From positions 1-46,047 of the forward strand of contig QCGO01000010.1 in the NCBI GenBank assembly GCA_003279855.1: DNA of 46,047 bases. Direction: 5' to 3'. Under the pieces are notes generated by a model. It was given only the letters and a program-made list of their open reading frames with translations. It was not told where the DNA came from and did not search any database. Positions 40,560-46,047 of the stretch are shown here, piece after piece. This DNA is from Prochlorococcus sp. AG-388-E21 (GTDB lineage: Bacteria > Cyanobacteriota > Cyanobacteriia > PCC-6307 > Cyanobiaceae). The stretch's first letter is position 1, and each line of letters begins with the position of its first letter. Position numbers and translations under genes: made by a program.

Positions 40560-41936
40560 TTAGATTATATTTTGTATCGCTTCTTTGAATTCACTACGTT
40601 GTTTAACACCCTGCCACTGTTTTTTAAGTAATTTGTCTTTAAATAGTTGTATTGTAGGAGTTCCATTAATGCCTGCTTGTTTAGCGATTTCTTGATCTTT
40701 ATCTATATCAATTTCTATACCTTGTACAGCTCCATCAAATTCCTTAATCACTCTTTTAAGTTGTGGTTTTAATACATGGCATGGACCACAACTTGGTGAG
40801 CTAAAAATAACTAATATTGGTTTATTACTCTCATGATAAAGCTTCCTCAGTGCGTAACTACCTTTTTGCCATTCGGAATTCAAATCGAAAGTATCTTCAT
40901 TTGTCTCCTCTTCATTAAAACTAGATGAAGATAATGTTTTCTCTGGTTCGCTTGTTTCTCTAACAATTATTTTTGATAAATTCTTCTCTGCTAACCATCT
41001 CTCAGCAGCTAATGCTGCCATACATCCTGTACCAGCAGCTGTAACCCCTTGTCTCCACTCAGAATCTACAACATCGCCAGCCGCAAATATACCTTCTATT
41101 GAAGTTTCTGGTCTTCCTGAATTACAAGCAATATATCCTTTTTTATCTAATTCAATTTTGTTATTTAAAAATTTTGTATTAGGTGTGTGTCCAATAGCAT
41201 AAAAAAGTCCTTTAACTTTAATTTCGACGTTACCTTTTTGTGAATTAATGGTTTCAACGTTTTCAAGCCAATCAGTACCATTAGCTTTCTCTACTTTTGT
41301 GTTCCAGTGTATTTCAATCTTTGAATTAGCTTTTACTCTATCTATCATTGCGGCACTAGCTCTCAGTTTTTCGGATCTAACGAGTAAATGTACCTTGCTA
41401 CCATATTTTGTGAGATATGCAGCTTCCTCACATGCAGAATCTCCGCCTCCAATAACTGCTAATTCTTCATCTCTAAACTGTGGAGTTGCTCCATCACAAA
41501 TTGCGCAAGCACTTATCCCTTTGCTCCAAAATTTATCTTCATTTATAACACCTAACCTGTTAGCACTTGCGCCAGTTGCGATAATAATTGAATTGGATTT
41601 AATGATTCCTTCTAAGGTTTTTAACTCAAAAGGTCTTTTACTGGTATCTATTGAAATTACATCACTTTCGTATAAATTTGTACCCCATCTTTCGGCTTGA
41701 GCTTTCATTAAATCCATTAATTCAGGACCTAATACTCCATCAGGAAAACCAGGATAGTTTTCAACGAAAGTAGTTGTCATTAATTGACCACCTGGAATTC
41801 CACCAGAATTAAATCCCGTTACTAAAAGAGGTTGAAGGTTTGCACGGGCTGCGTATATAGCAGCTGTATAACCTGCTGGCCCAGAACCTATTATTACTAA
41901 ATTTTCAACATTGTCTTCTTTTACTTTTGTTTCCAT
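40560..41936 (-). CDS. trxB: NADPH-thioredoxin reductase fused to thioredoxin (NTRC type)
   Basis: A 458-residue fusion from ATG 41936 (an in-frame TTG at 41966 is less likely). The N-terminal reductase has FAD loop [20 protein letters not shown], redox pair [17 protein letters not shown] and NADPH loop [16 protein letters not shown]. After a linker rich in Ser and Glu, residues about 350-458 are thioredoxin with [14 protein letters not shown] (CGPC). NTRC fusions, known from chloroplasts and some cyanobacteria, use NADPH to reduce 2-Cys peroxiredoxins and chlorophyll-synthesis enzymes. The two domains are both complete. Confidence 0.95.
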   Translation of the reverse strand: METKVKEDNVENLVIIGSGPAGYTAAIYAARANLQPLLVTGFNSGGIPGGQLMTTTFVENYPGFPDGVLGPELMDLMKAQAERWGTNLYESDVISIDTSKRPFELKTLEGIIKSNSIIIATGASANRLGVINEDKFWSKGISACAICDGATPQFRDEELAVIGGGDSACEEAAYLTKYGSKVHLLVRSEKLRASAAMIDRVKANSKIEIHWNTKVEKANGTDWLENVETINSQKGNVEIKVKGLFYAIGHTPNTKFLNNKIELDKKGYIACNSGRPETSIEGIFAAGDVVDSEWRQGVTAAGTGCMAALAAERWLAEKNLSKIIVRETSEPEKTLSSSSFNEEETNEDTFDLNSEWQKGSYALRKLYHESNKPILVIFSSPSCGPCHVLKPQLKRVIKEFDGAVQGIEIDIDKDQEIAKQAGINGTPTIQLFKDKLLKKQWQGVKQRSEFKEAIQNII

Positions 41937-41992
41937 TTGAATATTTATTTCTATAATATTAATCAATTAACCCAATTTATGAAGGTCGGATT

Positions 41993-42229
41993 TCACTCGA
42001 TTAAGTTCTCATTTATCTTTTGATTTAATAATTCTTTTAATTCATTAGGGAAATTTAATACAGAACTTTTTAGGTTTTCATTTTCTTCACCAATATGCAA
42101 TATCCATTCTCTGAACTCCTCTGCAATTGCGTAACTATCCTCGTATTTTTCAAGAGTATCCATTACTGATATCCTGTTGGTTGCCCAACAAGTTGCTACA
42201 TCAATTCTTTTTCTTATAAAGTTAGTCAT
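41993..42229 (-). CDS. Conserved small hypothetical protein
   Basis: A 78-residue soluble, helical protein: RKRIDVATCWATNRISVMDT near the N-terminus, then an acidic helical region ending NQKINENLIE. I do not recognise a domain. ATG start at 42229; 56 bases upstream of the thioredoxin reductase start on the same strand, so the two may be co-transcribed. Confidence 0.65.
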   Translation of the reverse strand: MTNFIRKRIDVATCWATNRISVMDTLEKYEDSYAIAEEFREWILHIGEENENLKSSVLNFPNELKELLNQKINENLIE

Positions 42230-42383
42230 TTCCTGATTTGAATTGACTATAGGTAAGCATATGGATTGCTTTAAACATTGTCTAATAAGTTACAACTTTG
42301 TACTTTCAAACAAAAATTTAATAATTAGTTAATATTTGAGTCTATATTTGCTATGAATATAAAAAAAATATAAATAATTAGGT

Positions 42384-42962
42384 CTAAACTGCCTCTGTAT
42401 GATTCACGAGTAACCTTTCAACTTCATCAAATCCTTCTTTCGCTGAATTTATTGCAAGCTCCTCGCTAACTTTTTCCTCAGAAACTAATTTTGAAGATAT
42501 TTTTCTTAAAAGAATTTCTTTTTTTTCTCTTAATGAAATAACTATTTCCTCTTCAATAATAGACTTTATAGCTTTAGAAATTATTTTTTTATCATTCGCT
42601 TCTTCAAAAGTACCCTGTACGAGTTCTTGTATGAATAATCTATGCACCTCACTGCTTCTAAGAAAACTTTCAGTAGCATTAATGATTCCTTCAACAAGAG
42701 CTTCATCAGGTTCAGAATCATTTTCGGCTAATTTAAATTCCCAATCTAGATGTCTTCTTTGCCATCCTGATGAATGAAGGCTAGGCATTACTGTTTGAGA
42801 ATAGGTGTCAACTGACATTTCATAAATTCTTTCAGCTAGTTTTTCACACCAGTCTTTACCATGTTTTTCTAAGTTTCTCTGCATGGTTTGTCTTGGAACA
42901 GCGTGGCCGCCATGATGACTATGACAAACTCCATCTGGGCATTCGATAGCTTTTATACTCAT
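42384..42962 (-). CDS. Conserved cyanobacterial hypothetical protein
   Basis: A 192-residue soluble protein. The N-terminus is rich in Cys and His (IECPDGVCHSHHGGHAVPRQ), which may bind metal; the middle has GWQRRHLDWEFKLAENDSEP and the rest is a long acidic helical region. No catalytic motif I recognise. ATG start at 42962. Divergent from the transhydrogenase genes across about 130 bases. Function unknown; the His-rich start could instead be a linker. Confidence 0.7.
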   Translation of the reverse strand: MSIKAIECPDGVCHSHHGGHAVPRQTMQRNLEKHGKDWCEKLAERIYEMSVDTYSQTVMPSLHSSGWQRRHLDWEFKLAENDSEPDEALVEGIINATESFLRSSEVHRLFIQELVQGTFEEANDKKIISKAIKSIIEEEIVISLREKKEILLRKISSKLVSEEKVSEELAINSAKEGFDEVERLLVNHTEAV

Positions 42963-43094
42963 TAAATTTTTAATACTTACATATTTTTCATAGCCATGGT
43001 TTAAAAAAAAGAAAATATATTTTTAACAAAACTCAAACTCCAAGACTTTTGACTTTATTCAAATTATCTTTAGTATGTTTAAAACTAATATAAA

Positions 43095-44225
43095 TTGACA
43101 AAGATACTCATTCCTATTGAAGCAGCCTCTGGAGAGAGAAGAGTTTCAGCGACTCCTTCAGCTGTAAAAAAATTAAAAGGTCTTGGATGCGAAGTTTTTG
43201 TAGAAAGTTCAGCAGGTGAACTATCAGGGTTTAATGACACTTTATACAAAGAATCTGGAGGGGAAATTGTTAGCGAATCCAATATAAATATTTGGGGGAA
43301 TGCGGATATTGTTTTTTGTGTTCAAACTCCTTCTGATTCTAATTTAGGCAAGTTAAAAAAAGGTGCTATTCTGCTAGGCCTTTTGAATCCATATGCTAAT
43401 GAAAAACTTCAAAAAACTATAACTAGTAAAAAGATCTCAGCTTTATCAATGGAATTACTTCCAAGGATTAGTAGAGCCCAATCATCGGATGTACTTTCCT
43501 CTCAAGCCAATATCGCAGGATATAAAGCAGTTCTTTTAGCAGCAAGTGAACTTGATAGATATTTTCCGATGCTTATGACTGCAGCAGGAACTGTACAGCC
43601 TGCGAAAGTTGTTGTTCTTGGTGGGGGAGTTGCAGGATTGCAGGCAGTTGCCACTGCAAAAAGACTTGGAGCTATTGTTTTTGTTTCAGATATTAGGCCA
43701 GCTGTAAAAGAGCAAGTTGAGTCTCTAGGAGCAAGATTTATAGAACTTCCTGAAATTGACGAAAAACCAGGAGAATCAGGTGGTTATGCAAAATCAGTTA
43801 CGCCTGAATTCCTCTCTAAACAAAAGGCTACGTTAACTAAATATTTATCCGAAGCGGATGTTGCTGTTTGTACGGCACAAGTCTTAGGTAAAAAAGCTCC
43901 TGTTTTAATCGATTCTCAAATGATTGAAAAGATGCGACCTGGAGCAGTAGTTATTGATTTGGCCGTATCTCAAGGGGGTAATTGCGAAGGAACAAAATCT
44001 AATGAAACTATTATTAGGAATGGCGTAAAGCTAATAGGAGCTGGCGAGTTACCATCATCTGTTCCTTATGATGCAAGTACACTTTATGCTAAGAACCTCA
44101 CATCTTTGATTACACCTTTCATAAAAGATGGTGTAATTAATCTAGACAAAGAGGATGAATTAATCTCTGGCTGTTTATTAAGTAATGAAGGAGTTATCCT
44201 TCAAAATAAAGTTTTTGAAAAATGA
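43095..44225 (+). CDS. pntA: NAD(P) transhydrogenase subunit alpha part 1
   Basis: Soluble NAD(H)-binding domain (dI) of the proton-pumping transhydrogenase, 376 residues. ILIPIEAASGERRVSATPSA is the typical start; VVLGGGVAGLQAVATAKRLG with VFVSDIRP is the NAD Rossmann motif; LGKKAPVLIDSQMIEKMRPG closes it. TTG start. In cyanobacteria the alpha subunit is split, and the membrane part follows 15 bases downstream. Confidence 0.95.
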   Translation: MTKILIPIEAASGERRVSATPSAVKKLKGLGCEVFVESSAGELSGFNDTLYKESGGEIVSESNINIWGNADIVFCVQTPSDSNLGKLKKGAILLGLLNPYANEKLQKTITSKKISALSMELLPRISRAQSSDVLSSQANIAGYKAVLLAASELDRYFPMLMTAAGTVQPAKVVVLGGGVAGLQAVATAKRLGAIVFVSDIRPAVKEQVESLGARFIELPEIDEKPGESGGYAKSVTPEFLSKQKATLTKYLSEADVAVCTAQVLGKKAPVLIDSQMIEKMRPGAVVIDLAVSQGGNCEGTKSNETIIRNGVKLIGAGELPSSVPYDASTLYAKNLTSLITPFIKDGVINLDKEDELISGCLLSNEGVILQNKVFEK

Positions 44226-44240
44226 GGTCTTATTTAAATT

Positions 44241-44537
44241 ATGAATTTTGATAGCTTGCTCTGGGTTTTATTGCTTGGAAGTTTATTAGGTCTGGAGTTA
44301 ATAGGAAAAGTACCTCCAACACTTCATACACCCTTAATGAGTGGAGCAAATGCCATCTCAGGAATAACGATGTTGGCAGCCTTAACTGCAATTATAAAAG
44401 CAGAGCCAAATAGTCCATTATTAATAATCGGATCAATATCTCTTGGATTTGCTCTTTTTAACGTTGTAGGTGGTTTTTTTGTCACGGACAGAATGCTTGC
44501 CATGTTTAGTCGTAAACCTACAAAAAAAAATAAATAA
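44241..44537 (+). CDS. pntAB: NAD(P) transhydrogenase subunit alpha part 2 (membrane)
   Basis: A 98-residue membrane part of the alpha subunit with three membrane helices: FDSLLWVLLLGSLLGLELIG, TPLMSGANAISGITMLAALT and SISLGFALFNVVGGFFVTDR. It forms part of the proton channel with PntB. ATG start, 15 bases after pntA and 17 before pntB. Confidence 0.93.
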   Translation: MNFDSLLWVLLLGSLLGLELIGKVPPTLHTPLMSGANAISGITMLAALTAIIKAEPNSPLLIIGSISLGFALFNVVGGFFVTDRMLAMFSRKPTKKNK

Positions 44538-44554
44538 TCTATTAATTACATAAA

Positions 44555-45991
44555 ATGAATCTTCCTGATATTATTAAATTCGTTATAGATCTTCTAGCAG
44601 TTCTTTTATTAGCACTTGGTATAAAAGGGTTATCAAAAGTTAGGTCTGCTAGAGAAGCAAATATATTAGCAGCATTTGCTATGTTGCTTTCTGTTGTAGG
44701 TTTACTCTTTTACTATTTGGGTACTTCTGGAATCCCATCTCAATCATGGGCATGGATCATTGTTGGATCCTTAGTGGGGAGTTTGTTAGGAACTTTACTT
44801 GCTAAGAAGGTTCCAATGACATCAATGCCAGAGACTGTAGCTTTATTCAATGGTTTTGGTGGAATGTCTTCTCTATTGGTAGCTATTGGTGCATTTTTAT
44901 TCCCTTTTAATGAAGTAGCGAAAGCAGGATCTTTAGAACCTTTTATTAATGATGCTTCTATTTCAGTTTCAATATTTGTTGGTGCGATTACTTTTTCAGG
45001 TTCAATCGTGGCAATGGCTAAATTACAAGGTTGGCTGTCCACCCCTGGATGGACTCAGGTTAAAGCTAGACATTTTGTAAACATTGTTTTTGGAGTAACT
45101 TCATTGATATCTTTCATATACCTAATAAGCGGTAATGTTAGTTCGATTTGGCTTTTAGTTATAGCCTCTACTCTTTTAGGAATTGGGGTAACTTTGCCAA
45201 TTGGTGGTGCAGATATGCCGGTTGTTATATCTCTTTTAAATAGCTATTCAGGTATCGCAGCTGCAGCTGCAGGTTTTGTAGTAGACAGTCAGCTTTTAAT
45301 TGTGGCTGGAGCAATGGTGGGAGCAGCAGGACTGATATTAACTCAGGTAATGTGCAAAGGAATGAACAGATCTCTGATTTCTGTCCTTTTTGGAGGCTCT
45401 TTATCTGCACAAACTACTACATCTTCTGGATCAGGGGAATATACAAATATAACTTCCTGTAGTGTTGAAGAATGTGCTTTAACATTAGAGGCAGCAAATA
45501 GGGTAATCGTTGTTCCCGGATATGGTCTTGCTGTGGCTCAAGCACAACATACTTTGAGAGAAGTAACCAAAAAACTAGAACAAAATGGTATTGAAGTTGT
45601 ATATGCGATTCATCCTGTGGCAGGCAGAATGCCAGGACATATGAATGTTCTTTTGGCAGAAGCAGATGTTCCTTATGAACAACTCAAAGAAATGGATGTT
45701 GTTAATCCAGAATTCCCAGCAACAGATGTTGTTTTGGTCTTAGGGGCAAATGATGTTGTTAATCCTCAAGCAAAAAATGACAAGAGTTCTCCTTTATATG
45801 GAATGCCTGTTCTTGATGTACAAGAAGCAAGAACAGTCTTTGTAATAAAAAGAGGTATGAGCGCTGGTTATTCGGGTATAAAAAATGATTTGTTTGACTT
45901 GCCAAATACCTCTATGGTTTTTGGTGATGCCAAGAAAGTTTTAAGTGAGTTAATTGGAGAATTAAAGGATCTAGGAGTTGGCGATAAATAG
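44555..45991 (+). CDS. pntB: NAD(P) transhydrogenase subunit beta
   Basis: A 478-residue beta subunit. About eight membrane helices (VVGLLFYYLGTSGIPSQSWA, AGAMVGAAGLILTQVMCKGM) are followed by the NADP(H)-binding domain dIII with VIVVPGYGLAVAQAQH and VVLVLGANDVVNPQAK. With PntA/PntAB it couples hydride transfer between NADH and NADP to proton movement across the membrane. ATG start. Last gene in the window; 56 bases follow, and the terminal repeat there is cut off. Confidence 0.96.
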   Translation: MNLPDIIKFVIDLLAVLLLALGIKGLSKVRSAREANILAAFAMLLSVVGLLFYYLGTSGIPSQSWAWIIVGSLVGSLLGTLLAKKVPMTSMPETVALFNGFGGMSSLLVAIGAFLFPFNEVAKAGSLEPFINDASISVSIFVGAITFSGSIVAMAKLQGWLSTPGWTQVKARHFVNIVFGVTSLISFIYLISGNVSSIWLLVIASTLLGIGVTLPIGGADMPVVISLLNSYSGIAAAAAGFVVDSQLLIVAGAMVGAAGLILTQVMCKGMNRSLISVLFGGSLSAQTTTSSGSGEYTNITSCSVEECALTLEAANRVIVVPGYGLAVAQAQHTLREVTKKLEQNGIEVVYAIHPVAGRMPGHMNVLLAEADVPYEQLKEMDVVNPEFPATDVVLVLGANDVVNPQAKNDKSSPLYGMPVLDVQEARTVFVIKRGMSAGYSGIKNDLFDLPNTSMVFGDAKKVLSELIGELKDLGVGDK

Positions 45992-46047
45992 TAATCTCTT
46001 ATTTAAGTTCTCAGACTATATAAACAAAAGACCTTTTAAACAGGCGT

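Noticed and set aside
41248-41700. 150-codon plus-strand frame antisense to the thioredoxin reductase
   Set aside because: The reductase is certain from its motifs; the antisense frame has no domain or start signal.

Overview
The window looks like chromosomal DNA of a high-light Prochlorococcus (most like the HLII clade). It is very A+T-rich, with short intergenic gaps and frequent TTG/GTG starts. It carries a Pcb-type chlorophyll antenna gene next to flavodoxin, psbD-psbC, ycf4, petM, ycf39, a thioredoxin reductase-thioredoxin fusion and three-gene transhydrogenase. All calls come from reading the sequence; no database search was run.

Layout. (1) 1-9.3 kb is stable backbone with an iron-stress flavour: flavodoxin (isiB), a Pcb/IsiA-family antenna, conserved small proteins, a tautomerase, glyQ, an outer-membrane porin with a probable Yfr1 sRNA site over its ribosome-binding site, a PiuC-like dioxygenase and an FutA/IdiA iron-binding protein. 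(2) 9.37-13.5 kb starts at tRNA-Ser(CGA) and is a worn integration zone. Copies of the tRNA 3' end recur at about 11.13 and 13.45 kb, and 12-bp repeats bracket a methyltransferase/membrane-protein cassette. Several genes here are broken or vestigial and there are many tiny ORFs, but no integrase. (3) 13.5-30.5 kb is a surface-polysaccharide island. It encodes a complete-looking GDP-D-glycero-D-manno-heptose route (GmhA, HddA, and a fused HddC-GmhB) plus a GDP-mannose-4,6-dehydratase-like enzyme, RmlC-like epimerase and SDR reductases, which together suggest a GDP-6-deoxyheptose. It also has an orphan TPP-dependent E1 alpha/beta pair, a PhyH oxygenase, a glycosyltransferase, an acyl carrier protein with an FkbH-like protein and a MaoC-SDR fusion, and a deacetylase/GNAT pair. 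(4) 30.9-46 kb is conserved backbone: ferredoxin-cobQ, maf, psbD-psbC, ycf4, a cyclophilin-like lipoprotein, ilvH, an alpha/beta hydrolase, petM (with two apparent frameshifts), ycf39, infA, the NTRC-type reductase and pntA-pntAB-pntB.

How it fits together. The left backbone concerns iron-limited photosynthesis and outer-membrane uptake, and the right backbone photosystem core proteins, electron transfer and redox control. Between them, the island builds a decorated surface glycan, the kind of variable trait expected to affect phage and grazer recognition. The most novel candidates are the 6-deoxyheptose route with its companion E1 pair and the ACP/FkbH/MaoC-SDR acyl module. Other points worth checking are the tRNA-Ser scars, the repeat-flanked cassette, the double-frameshifted petM and a possible AUA start codon.
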